Shown here: positions 55,261-63,393 of the stretch, piece after piece | Position numbering within the stretch: the first letter of the stretch is position 1 | Layout: each line of letters begins with the position of its first letter | Assembly (NCBI RefSeq): GCF_009859475.1 | Contig: NZ_CP044549.1 | Span: 1,798,001-1,862,000 of the forward strand | Source: Hydrogenophaga sp. BPS33 | Lineage (GTDB): Bacteria > Pseudomonadota > Gammaproteobacteria > Burkholderiales > Burkholderiaceae_C | DNA length: 64,000 bases | Reading direction: 5' to 3' | Notes under the pieces: model-generated | Databases searched by the model: none | What the model was told of the DNA's origin: nothing | What the model saw: the letters and a program-made list of their open reading frames with translations, nothing else | Made by a program: the position numbers and the translations under genes

Positions 55261-57489
55261 CTATCCCAAGCCTTGGCCCGCCGCCTGCAAAGCCGCCCTC
55301 ACACGACCCGGCGTGAACGGCACTTGCCGCAGCCGCGCGCCGGTGGCGTCGAAGATCGCGTTGGCGATCGCTGCGGCGCTGGGGATGGACCCGGACTCGC
55401 CCGCGCCCAGGGGCGGCTGGTCCTGTGCCGGCATCACGAACACGTCGATGTCCGGCACGTCGCCAAAACGCAGGATGGGATAGGCGCCCCATTCCTGCGA
55501 CACCACGCCCGTCGCATCGAAGTTCACCTGCTCCATGAGCGCGCGGCTGACGGACTGCACCACGTTGCCATGGATCTGGTGGCGCACGCCGGCTGGGTTG
55601 ATGACCATGCCGCAGTCGTAGCCCACCCAGACCTTGGTCACGCGCACCTGGCCGGTCTCCAGGTCCACGGCCACGTCGCACACCCAGGCACAGTAGGCCG
55701 AACCGACGCCGGGAAAGCTGCCGTGCACGTACTGGTGTTGCGCAAAGCCGCGCCCCAGGCGGACGTGCGGATGCGCCGGGTCGGCACGGCCTCGGGGCGC
55801 GGCGCCTGCCAGCCAGCCGGCACGCGTGGCCACTGCTTCGCTCAGCGCGCGAGCGCGCGGGTCTTCCATGAAGCGCAGGCGAAACGCCAAGGGGTCTTCG
55901 CCGTGGCGGTGCGCCAGCTCGTCGATGAAGGACTCGTGCGCGAACACGTTGGGCAGGGCCGAGACGCCGCGCATCCAGGCAGCGCGCACGATGGGTGCCA
56001 TGTCCTGCACGGCAATGCGCACCGCCTGGCAACGGTACTGCGGCACGGCGGTGCGGTCGCCCTTGTGTTCGACGATGGGGTCGGGCGGGACCACGCCGGT
56101 CTGCATCAGAGCGAGCACCGGCGCGTTGTTCGAGGGGTAGCGGTTGGTGAAGGCGTAGGCCAGCGCGTCGTGGCCCACGACGGCCCCGCGCACGTCCATC
56201 ACCTGCGTGGTGCCTTTGGGCTCCCACGCGTGCTCTTCTTCGCGCATCAACTGCAGGCGCACCGGTGCGCCAACTTCGCGCGAGAGCAAAGCGGCTTCGG
56301 CCGCGGCATCGTCGGCGCAGTTGCGGCCATAGCAGCCCGAGGCTTCCATGCGCACGATGCGCACCGCCGCGTCGTCCAGCCCGAGCAGGGCCATGATGTC
56401 GGCGTGCAGGAAGTGCGGGTTCTGCGTGCCGCTCCACACCGTGACCGCGCCGTCACGGTAGTCGGCGACCGCGCACGACGGGCCGATGGAGGCGTGCATC
56501 TGGTAGGGCCAGACGTAGGTGGCCTGGTGGGCGTGTGGTGTGCCGTCCAGCAGCGCTTCGGCCGAACCTTGTTCGCGCAGCACGCGCTCCACCGACGGGT
56601 TGGCCCGCACCGCGGCCTGCGGTTCGTTCAGATCGGGCAACGGGGGTGGCGTGCGCCACGCCACCTTGAGCTGGCGCGCCGCCCGGATCGCGTGTTCCTC
56701 GCGGTGCGCCACCACGCCCACGAAGTCGCCCGCGACCACCACCTTCACCAGGCCCGGGATGTGGCCGACGGAGGGCAGGTCCACATCGATCAGCGATCGG
56801 CCGATCATCCCGCCCACGTCGCGTCCCCGGTAGGGCGGACGCACCATGCGGGCGTGCAGCATGCCGGGCAGGCGCAGGTCGTGCACATAGACCGGGCCCG
56901 CGCCGGTCACCTTGGCAGGAATGTCCAGGCGCGCCACGCTGCGGCCGACGATGCGGTGTTCCGTGGCGGGTTTGAGGGCCGTTGCCGGGTCGATGTCGAC
57001 GTCGAAGTCCAGGCCTTGCGCGAGTTCGCCATACCCGGCGCGCTGGCCTTGCGGGCCGCAGACCATGCCGTGCTCGACTGTGAGCACTGCGGCTGCGCAG
57101 TGCCATTGTTCGGCCGCGCGCCGCAGCAGCATCTGGCGCACTTGCGCGGCGGCGCGGCGCATCGGCACGGCCGCGCTCTGGATCGACGCGCTCGCGGTGG
57201 TCGGGCCCTGGTCGGGCGTGCGGTCGGTGTCGCCCATGAGCATGCACACGCGCGAAAGCGGCACGTCCAACTCCTCGGCCACGATCTGCGCGAATGCGGT
57301 GCGCACGCCCGTGCCCAGGTCCACGTGGCCATTGATGGCTTGCACCGTGCCGTCGGGCGCAATCTGGATGTAGGTGCCGACCTTGCCCTTGCCCACGCGG
57401 CTGACCGCATGGCGCGGCGGCGGTTCGCCCTGCGCGTTCAGGCGCTCGCGCGAGACCGGCCCGGCGTTGGCGGAGACGGCGGCGTTCAT
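55261..57489 (-). CDS. Molybdenum hydroxylase catalytic subunit (IorB/NicB type)
   Basis: A 742-residue molybdenum-cofactor subunit. Motifs include GTYIQIAPDGTVQAINGHVDLGTGVRTAF near the N terminus, GCYGRNCADDAAAEAALLSREV, and the active-site glutamate in LGAGESGSIPSAAAIANAIFDATG near the C terminus. The gene set lacks a FAD subunit and instead has a cytochrome c partner, as in isoquinoline 1-oxidoreductase and nicotinate dehydrogenase. The likely reaction is hydroxylation of a ring carbon next to nitrogen. It is last of three genes and overlaps the cytochrome gene by 4 bp. Confidence 0.87.
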   Translation of the reverse strand: MNAAVSANAGPVSRERLNAQGEPPPRHAVSRVGKGKVGTYIQIAPDGTVQAINGHVDLGTGVRTAFAQIVAEELDVPLSRVCMLMGDTDRTPDQGPTTASASIQSAAVPMRRAAAQVRQMLLRRAAEQWHCAAAVLTVEHGMVCGPQGQRAGYGELAQGLDFDVDIDPATALKPATEHRIVGRSVARLDIPAKVTGAGPVYVHDLRLPGMLHARMVRPPYRGRDVGGMIGRSLIDVDLPSVGHIPGLVKVVVAGDFVGVVAHREEHAIRAARQLKVAWRTPPPLPDLNEPQAAVRANPSVERVLREQGSAEALLDGTPHAHQATYVWPYQMHASIGPSCAVADYRDGAVTVWSGTQNPHFLHADIMALLGLDDAAVRIVRMEASGCYGRNCADDAAAEAALLSREVGAPVRLQLMREEEHAWEPKGTTQVMDVRGAVVGHDALAYAFTNRYPSNNAPVLALMQTGVVPPDPIVEHKGDRTAVPQYRCQAVRIAVQDMAPIVRAAWMRGVSALPNVFAHESFIDELAHRHGEDPLAFRLRFMEDPRARALSEAVATRAGWLAGAAPRGRADPAHPHVRLGRGFAQHQYVHGSFPGVGSAYCAWVCDVAVDLETGQVRVTKVWVGYDCGMVINPAGVRHQIHGNVVQSVSRALMEQVNFDATGVVSQEWGAYPILRFGDVPDIDVFVMPAQDQPPLGAGESGSIPSAAAIANAIFDATGARLRQVPFTPGRVRAALQAAGQGLG

Positions 57490-60347
57490 CGCGCCGCTCC
57501 CTGGGCGGACACGGGCGGGCTGGCGCGCAGGCGGGCCACCGTGTTCTCGAGGCCGGTCCAGGCCGGCTGCTGCGGCGCGTGCTCGGCGCGCAGGTAACGC
57601 GCCAGGTCGGCGACCTGCTGGTCGTTGAGGCTGTTGGCGAATCCGGGCATGTAGCCCAGGTTTTCATTCGCGGGTTCGTCGATGCCATGCAGGATGACCT
57701 GGACCAGGTTGTCCGCGCGCGCGGCCAGCACCACGTTGTTGTTCACCGCCAGGTCGGGCCGCACGCCGAAGAGCGGCATGCCCCGGCCAGGGTCGTGGCA
57801 GGCGGCGCAGGCGCCTTCGAAGATGCGTTGGCCCGGCATGGCCAGCAGCTCGGCGCGGTTCGGTGTGGGCGCGGGTGCCTGGGTGGCGGCGGGCGCGGGG
57901 GCGGCCTGTCCCGGCAGCTCGGTGAGGTAGGTGGCCATGGCCAGGATGTCGCGGTCGGGCAGGGCGGCAAGCCCTTCAATCACCGGTGCCATGGGGCCGG
58001 CGGCCACGCCATGCTGCTCGCTGTGGCCGGTGCGCAGGTAGGCCTGGAGCTCGTCGCGCGTCCAGGGTTTGGCACTGCGGAACAGGTTGTTCAGCGCCGG
58101 TGCATCCCAGCCCTTGACTTCGCTGCCGCTCAGGAATGCGAGCGGGCCGCTCTTCTCGGCCCCGAGCGCGTTGCGGGGTGTGTGGCAGGCGCTGCAGTGG
58201 CCGACACCGTTGACCAGGTAAGCCCCGCGGTTCCACAGCACCGATTGCGAAGGGTTGGGCGCGAAGGGCGTGGCGTCGTGAAAGAGCAGGTTCCAGCCCG
58301 CCATCAACGGCCGCACGCCGTAGGGGAACGGCAGCTCGGTGGGCGGCGGCGCGTGCGCCACCGGGGTCTGCGCCATCAGGTAGGCGTAGAGCGACTGCAT
58401 GTCGTTGTCGTCGATCTTGGCGAAGGCGGTGTATGGAAACGCGGGGTACAGGTGGCGGCCATCGCGGCCGATGCCGTGGCGCATCGCGCGTTCGAACGCG
58501 GCGTACGACCACTGGCCGATGCCGTGCTTGGGGTCGGGCGTGAGGTTGGTGGAGTAGACCGTGCCGAACGGCGTTTCCATGGCCAGGCCGCCGGCGTTCG
58601 GCGTGCCGCCGGGTGCGGTGTGGCACACCACGCAATCGCCGGCCGAGGCGATCAGGCGGCCACGTTCGATGGCCGTCTCCGAATACAGGCTGCGGTCGGG
58701 CACCACCGGCGCGATGGCCGCGCGCCAGGGCATGGCGGTGGCGACCACGCCTGCCACGGTGGTCGCCAGGGCAGCGGCCCAGGCACCTGCACGGCGCCAG
58801 GGTGACTGGGCGGATGCGCTGGGCGGCGGTGGCGCGCCCGTGGTCGCCAGTTCGGGCGCACCCTGCGCATCGGCCTGCGCGCGCTGCAGCGCATGGCCAT
58901 CGAACGGGGGCTCGCGCAGCCGGATGCCGGTGGCGTCGTGGATGGCGTTGGCGAGGGCGGCGGCCATAGGCAGCATGAGCGCCCGGCTCTGCGAGAGGTC
59001 GGTCAGCGCCTGGCTCTGCGCGCCGGGCACGATGTCCACCACCTGCACGGCGGGCGTGTTCAAGGTGGAGCCCGCCTGCCAGTCGCCGTGGTGCTGCGGG
59101 CCGCTGAGCAGTTGCTGCGTGGCCGACGCAATGCGGGCCTGCAGATCCTCGTCGTGTGTGGGCACCACGTGCATGCCTTCGACGTGGTGCCCCACCGTGA
59201 GGCCGGCGAGTTCGATGCGCCCGGCCTGGGCGTCGACCTTCACGTCCACGACCCAGGCCGACCACGCCTGCACCGGCCGCTCGGCGTCGGTGTCCACCGT
59301 GTGGGCCAGGGCGAAGCCGCGTCCGACGCCGGCCGCGCGCTGCGCATCGCCTCCAGGCTCGCCGAACCAGCCGGCACGTTGCGCCACGGCTTGCACCAGC
59401 GCACGGCCGCTGCCGTCTTGCAGGTGGTGCAGCCGCCATTCGATGGGATCGCGGCCGGCGGCTCGGGCCTCTTCGTCGGCAAACGATTCGAGCGCGAAGG
59501 TGGCGACGATGTCGGCGTCGCGCGGCAAGACGGTGGTGACGGGTGTCAGGCTGCGCAGGGCGGGTTGCTGCTCGATGTCCAGCGCGTAGGGCATGGCCAC
59601 CTGGTGCGTCAGCGCCACGGGCGTGGTGGCCACCGTGCCTGCAGTGCCCATCGCCATGGCCGACCAGCCGGGGCGCGCCGCGAGTGGCCAGGTCGGCGTC
59701 ATGCGCCAGCGCGCCTCGCCGCTGCGGTGCAGCTGTACCGCCAGCGTGGGCACCCCGGATGCGGGCGTGCTGGTCACGCGCACCGGCTGCCCGATGGCGC
59801 GGGCGATCATGGCGGCATCGAGCGCCGCGTCGTGGCCTTCCGCGGTGTGCACGGCATGGGGCGGCGTGGTGATGCGGACTTGGGCGGGCGCGATGTCGAA
59901 CCACCGCGCCAGCTCGGCGCGCAGGCGGTGCGGGTTCACCGCTTCGGCCTCGATGTCCAGCTCGCCGGCACCGCTCCAGACCGCCACGGCCTGCGTGCCG
60001 GCCGCCACCATCGCCGTGGTGGGCCAGGCGTACTGCCGTGTGCCATCGCGGGTGCCGGGATGGGCGGTGGCGCTGGCGGGAAGCGCGACCTCGGCCGGGG
60101 CTTGCCAGGGAATGGTGAGCCGCGCCGCCGCCGCATGGGCCAGTTCGGCCGAGGGCGCGGCCACCGCCACGAAGCCGCCCTGGTGCACCACGCGCACGGG
60201 GCCCAGCGGCGCGAGGGCGCTGCGGTCGATGGCGGCCGGGGCAGCGCCGCTGTAGCGCGTGCCGTCCCAGCGCGCGTCGGCCGGGCGCAGGACCAGGCCG
60301 GTCCAGATCTCATCGGCGTTCAAGGGCCGCAAGGGATGCTCTCTCAC
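57486..60347 (-). CDS. Degenerate molybdopterin-domain / trihaem cytochrome c fusion protein
   Basis: A 953-residue protein. The first ~460 residues resemble an aldehyde-oxidase/xanthine-dehydrogenase molybdenum domain, but where the catalytic GAGE motif should be it has SRALMLPMAAALANAIHDATG, so this half looks catalytically dead. An Ala-rich hydrophobic segment follows (AGAWAAALATTVAGVVATAM, a likely membrane anchor). Three cytochrome c domains with CVVCH, CSACH and CAACH complete the protein. It would carry electrons from the hydroxylase to the respiratory chain. The start is GTG overlapping the iron-sulfur gene stop. NicB of nicotinate dehydrogenase also joins molybdenum and cytochrome parts in one chain. 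Confidence 0.85.
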   Translation of the reverse strand: MREHPLRPLNADEIWTGLVLRPADARWDGTRYSGAAPAAIDRSALAPLGPVRVVHQGGFVAVAAPSAELAHAAAARLTIPWQAPAEVALPASATAHPGTRDGTRQYAWPTTAMVAAGTQAVAVWSGAGELDIEAEAVNPHRLRAELARWFDIAPAQVRITTPPHAVHTAEGHDAALDAAMIARAIGQPVRVTSTPASGVPTLAVQLHRSGEARWRMTPTWPLAARPGWSAMAMGTAGTVATTPVALTHQVAMPYALDIEQQPALRSLTPVTTVLPRDADIVATFALESFADEEARAAGRDPIEWRLHHLQDGSGRALVQAVAQRAGWFGEPGGDAQRAAGVGRGFALAHTVDTDAERPVQAWSAWVVDVKVDAQAGRIELAGLTVGHHVEGMHVVPTHDEDLQARIASATQQLLSGPQHHGDWQAGSTLNTPAVQVVDIVPGAQSQALTDLSQSRALMLPMAAALANAIHDATGIRLREPPFDGHALQRAQADAQGAPELATTGAPPPPSASAQSPWRRAGAWAAALATTVAGVVATAMPWRAAIAPVVPDRSLYSETAIERGRLIASAGDCVVCHTAPGGTPNAGGLAMETPFGTVYSTNLTPDPKHGIGQWSYAAFERAMRHGIGRDGRHLYPAFPYTAFAKIDDNDMQSLYAYLMAQTPVAHAPPPTELPFPYGVRPLMAGWNLLFHDATPFAPNPSQSVLWNRGAYLVNGVGHCSACHTPRNALGAEKSGPLAFLSGSEVKGWDAPALNNLFRSAKPWTRDELQAYLRTGHSEQHGVAAGPMAPVIEGLAALPDRDILAMATYLTELPGQAAPAPAATQAPAPTPNRAELLAMPGQRIFEGACAACHDPGRGMPLFGVRPDLAVNNNVVLAARADNLVQVILHGIDEPANENLGYMPGFANSLNDQQVADLARYLRAEHAPQQPAWTGLENTVARLRASPPVSAQGAAR

Positions 60348-60820
60348 GCCACCACCTCGCCCCGCGCGCGCTGTGCCGCCAGGGCCACGGCTTGCACGAT
60401 CTCGACATGCGTGCCGCAGCGGCACAGGTGGTGGCGCAGCGCATCCACGATGTCCTGGTGGCTGAGATGCGGCGTGCGCGCGATCAGGGCGTGCGCCGCC
60501 ATCACCATGCCGTTGATACAGTAGCCGCACTGGGCCGCCTGGGCGTCGATGAAGGCCTGTTGCACCAGGCCTGGTGCCTGCGGTGTGCCCAGGCCTTCCA
60601 GCGTCGTGACCTCGCGGCCCTGCGCGGCCTTGGCGGGAACCACGCAGGAGCGCGTCGGGCGGCCGTTCAGCAGCACCGTGCAACTGCCGCATTCACCCAG
60701 CCCGCAACCGTACTTGGGGCCGTTGAGCGCCAGGTCGTTGCGCAACACATAGAGCAGGGGGGTCTCGGGCTCGGCGTCCACCCGGTGGGTGCTGCCGTTG
60801 ACACGGATTTCTAGGGACAT
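60344..60820 (-). CDS. Molybdenum hydroxylase [2Fe-2S] subunit (IorA/NicA type)
   Basis: A 158-residue subunit with two [2Fe-2S] clusters: CGLGECGSCTVLLNG...C (first) and CGYCINGM with CRCGTH (second). It is first of the three-gene operon and would shuttle electrons from the molybdenum subunit to the trihaem cytochrome. I chose the ATG directly before SLEIRVNG; an ATG 63 bp further upstream would run over the palindrome in the promoter. It is divergent from a LysR regulator. Confidence 0.92.
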   Translation of the reverse strand: MSLEIRVNGSTHRVDAEPETPLLYVLRNDLALNGPKYGCGLGECGSCTVLLNGRPTRSCVVPAKAAQGREVTTLEGLGTPQAPGLVQQAFIDAQAAQCGYCINGMVMAAHALIARTPHLSHQDIVDALRHHLCRCGTHVEIVQAVALAAQRARGEVVA

Positions 60821-60879
60821 GGCGGCGGCTTCTGGCGTGGGGTGTCTTGGTATGTCGTGGGGAACAGCGTAGGGGTGTG

Positions 60880-60889
60880 CCAAAAATGG
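60880..60889. promoter_or_regulatory. CCAAAAATGG palindrome between the hydroxylase and LysR genes
   Basis: CCA-AAAA-TGG lies about 60 bp upstream of the iron-sulfur gene and 48 bp upstream of the LysR start, just before a TATATT -10-like box (60899-60904) for the LysR gene. The same core, CCAAAAATGG, occurs before the amidase gene, and CCAAAATTGG before the first hydroxylase operon. Confidence 0.45.
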
Positions 60890-60936
60890 GTCAAACGATA
60901 TATTCTGCGGTTCAGCACAATTTTTTTCATCTGAAG

Positions 60937-61878
60937 ATGCACATCGCCCAGTTGCCTCTCACCGCCTTGCGGGCCTTCGAAGTGGCTGCGCGCCACCTCA
61001 GCTTCAAGGCGGCCGCAGCGGAACTTCACGTCACGCCCACGGCGGTCAGCCACCAGATCCAGCAGCTGGAAAGCCTGCTCGGTGTGGCGCTCTTCGAGCG
61101 CGTGCACCGCGGCTTGGTGCTCACGGCTGCGGCCAGGGGCTGCCTGCAGCCCTTGCGCAGCGGCTTCGATGGCCTGTCGCAGGCGATGGAGGCGCTGGCC
61201 GCGTTCAAGGACGTGGGGGTGCTCTCCGTGAGCGCGCCGCCCTCGTTCACCATGCGCCTGCTGATGCCCGTGACGCACCGCTTCCTCGCGCTGCACCCCA
61301 CGGTCGATCTCAACGTCACCACCCGCATGCGCGACCCCGATCCCGCCTCCGGCGCCGGGCAGGACGAGGCGGCGACGCTGCGCGCGTGGATGGAGGCGTC
61401 CGACGTGGTGATCGTCTACGGTGCCCGGCCCGCCATCGAGGCCGAGGTGCGCGAGCTCCTGCCCTTGTCGGTCACCCTGCTGTGCAGCCCGTCGTTCCTG
61501 CAGGGGCGCGGCGCGCTGCGCCAGCCCGCCGACGTGTTGCGCCATCCGTGGTTGCACGACGACCGCGGCCTCAAGTACGGCGGCCAATCGTTCTGGGACC
61601 TGTGGCTGCAAGCCGCTGGCGTGGCGGCGCCATCGCCGGGGCCGGGTCAGCGCTTCACCCACGCCGCCCTGGCGATCGAGGCGGCCGTGCGGGGCGAAGG
61701 CCTGCTGGTGACCACGCCCGCGCTATGCCGTGCCGAGCTGGCGCAAGGCACGCTGGTGGCGCCGTTCGCGCTGTCCCTGGCCCTCGGCAAGTCCTACTAC
61801 CTGCTCTCCAGGCGCACCGGTTTGCCCCGGGTGAAGGCGTTTGCGGATTGGGTGGAGCAGACCGTGCGCATGGGCTAG
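60937..61878 (+). CDS. LysR-family regulator (GcvA-like)
   Basis: A 313-residue LysR regulator. Its N terminus, LPLTALRAFEVAARHLSFKAAAAELHVTPTAVSHQIQQLESLLG, is of the GcvA/AmpR subgroup, and an effector domain follows from about residue 95. The ATG directly before this conserved block is used; a longer frame upstream would read through the promoter. Its position between the divergent hydroxylase operon and the co-oriented amidase gene suggests that it controls one or both. Confidence 0.9.
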   Translation: MHIAQLPLTALRAFEVAARHLSFKAAAAELHVTPTAVSHQIQQLESLLGVALFERVHRGLVLTAAARGCLQPLRSGFDGLSQAMEALAAFKDVGVLSVSAPPSFTMRLLMPVTHRFLALHPTVDLNVTTRMRDPDPASGAGQDEAATLRAWMEASDVVIVYGARPAIEAEVRELLPLSVTLLCSPSFLQGRGALRQPADVLRHPWLHDDRGLKYGGQSFWDLWLQAAGVAAPSPGPGQRFTHAALAIEAAVRGEGLLVTTPALCRAELAQGTLVAPFALSLALGKSYYLLSRRTGLPRVKAFADWVEQTVRMG

Positions 61879-61943
61879 GCACCATGAGTTCGCGTATTTT
61901 TTTCATCTCAGGCATATCGAATCCCCGTGGGCATCCGTTTGTT

Positions 61944-61972
61944 TTGATAATTGTTCCAAAAATGGAATAGAC
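61944..61972 (+). promoter_or_regulatory. Promoter of the amidase gene with TTCCA-AAAA-TGGAA palindrome
   Basis: A -35-like TTGATA (61944-61949) and a weak -10-like ATAGAC (61967-61972) are 17 bp apart. A perfect 5-bp-arm palindrome TTCCAAAAATGGAA (61954-61967) fills the spacer, where a bound protein would block RNA polymerase. It shares the CCAAAAATGG core with the site upstream of the LysR gene. Confidence 0.5.
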
Positions 61973-62033
61973 TTTGCCGGGCACCGCTGGGGTGTGGAAC
62001 GGCCGGGCGCTGGCCCGGGCAGCAAGGAGCCGC

Positions 62034-63308
62034 ATGCGAGGGCCTGGAATGGAGTGGACGTCGACCGTGGACACGCTGGCCGCGCAGGCCGCAGCCTCGC
62101 CCTGGGGCGCGGTGCGAGAGGCGCTGGCGCGCATCGGCGAGCAGGAGGCTGGCGTGCGGGCATGGACCCACGTGGCCCCGCTGAATGCCATGCGCGAGGC
62201 GGGCGAGACGCCCAGCCAAGGGTTGCTGCAAGGGGTGCCCTTCGGCGTGAAGGACGTCATCGACGTGGCCGACATGCCCACCGGCTGCGGCTCGGCCGCG
62301 GCATCGCAGGCGCCGTGCACCTTCGATGCCAGCTGCGTGAGCCTGCTGCGCCGCGCCGGCGCGGTGCCCGTGGGCAAGACGGTGACGGCCGAGTACGCGT
62401 TCCGCGCCCCTGGGCCGACGCAGAATCCGCGCGCGCCGGGCCACACGCCCGGCGGCTCGTCCAGCGGCTCGGCCGCTGCGGTGGCCGCGGGCATGGTGCC
62501 GTTCGCGCTCGGCACCCAGACGGGCGGCTCCATCATCCGCCCGGCCGCCTACTGTGGCGTGGTGGGCTTCAAGCCCTCGTTCGGCGGGGTGTTCCGCGAC
62601 GGTCTCACGCTGACCTGCGAATCCCTGGACGTCATCGGCTGGCATGCGCGCTCGGTCGCGGATGCGCAAACGGTGGCGCGGGTGTTGCTGCCCTTCGCCC
62701 CGACGGCCGCGGCGTTGCCCGAGCTGCCGCGGCGCGTGGCCGTGGTTTCGTCGAGCCCTGAGCAGGCACTCGATGGCGATGGCGCGAAAGCCTTGCAGGA
62801 CGCGCGGCACATCTTCGAGTCGCATGGCGTGGCGTGCGTGGACGTGCCGTTCGAGGCGGCGGCTGCGATCGCGCAGGCGCACAACACGGTCATGCAATTC
62901 GAGTTCGCGCGCAGTCTGGAGCCGGTGGCACGGCGGCGCGGCGACCGCCTGAGCGCGGCCTTGCTGGAGACGGTGCGCCAAGGCTTCGAAATCCCGTTCG
63001 AGACCTACCTTCAAGCCCGGCACCAGCAGGCGCAATGGCGCGCGCAGTGGTCCGACCTGTTCGGCGAGGCCGACCTCATCCTCACGCCCAGCGCCTCGGG
63101 CGCGGCGCCGCGAGGCATGGCGAGCACGGGTGCTTCCGCGTTCAACCGCATCTGGTCGCTGCTGGGCTGGCCCTGCCTGCACCTGCCCACGGGCCATACG
63201 GCGGCAGGGCTTCCGATCGGCGTGCAACTGGTGGGCCGGTTCGAGGCCGACCACGATCTGCTGCGCTGGGGCCGGTCGCTGCATGTGAGGCTGCTGGAGG
63301 CGCGTTGA
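62034..63308 (+). CDS. Amidase-signature-family amidohydrolase
   Basis: A 424-residue amidase. The Ser-cisSer-Lys triad is visible: the lysine in PFGVKDVIDVADM, the cis-serine in TPGGSSSGSAAAVAAG and the nucleophile serine in GTQTGGSIIRPAAYCGVVGFKPS. It hydrolyses an amide to acid and ammonia. I chose the ATG preceded by AAGGAG. Its location beside molybdenum hydroxylase genes, with a shared promoter palindrome, suggests that it releases ammonia from a ring-opened nitrogen compound. The substrate is unknown. Confidence 0.9.
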   Translation: MRGPGMEWTSTVDTLAAQAAASPWGAVREALARIGEQEAGVRAWTHVAPLNAMREAGETPSQGLLQGVPFGVKDVIDVADMPTGCGSAAASQAPCTFDASCVSLLRRAGAVPVGKTVTAEYAFRAPGPTQNPRAPGHTPGGSSSGSAAAVAAGMVPFALGTQTGGSIIRPAAYCGVVGFKPSFGGVFRDGLTLTCESLDVIGWHARSVADAQTVARVLLPFAPTAAALPELPRRVAVVSSSPEQALDGDGAKALQDARHIFESHGVACVDVPFEAAAAIAQAHNTVMQFEFARSLEPVARRRGDRLSAALLETVRQGFEIPFETYLQARHQQAQWRAQWSDLFGEADLILTPSASGAAPRGMASTGASAFNRIWSLLGWPCLHLPTGHTAAGLPIGVQLVGRFEADHDLLRWGRSLHVRLLEAR

Positions 63309-63393
63309 ACTGCACCAACGAAGAGGGCAGGCTTCGCGTTCGGACATGCCTGCGCAGACACGAGGGCATGGTGGCCCCCGCATAATCGACCGG

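Noticed and set aside
55094..56437. A minus-strand frame joining the hipB region to the molybdenum hydroxylase gene
   Set aside because: It is out of frame with the well-supported 742-residue catalytic subunit and runs through the hipBA operator, with no recognisable domain.
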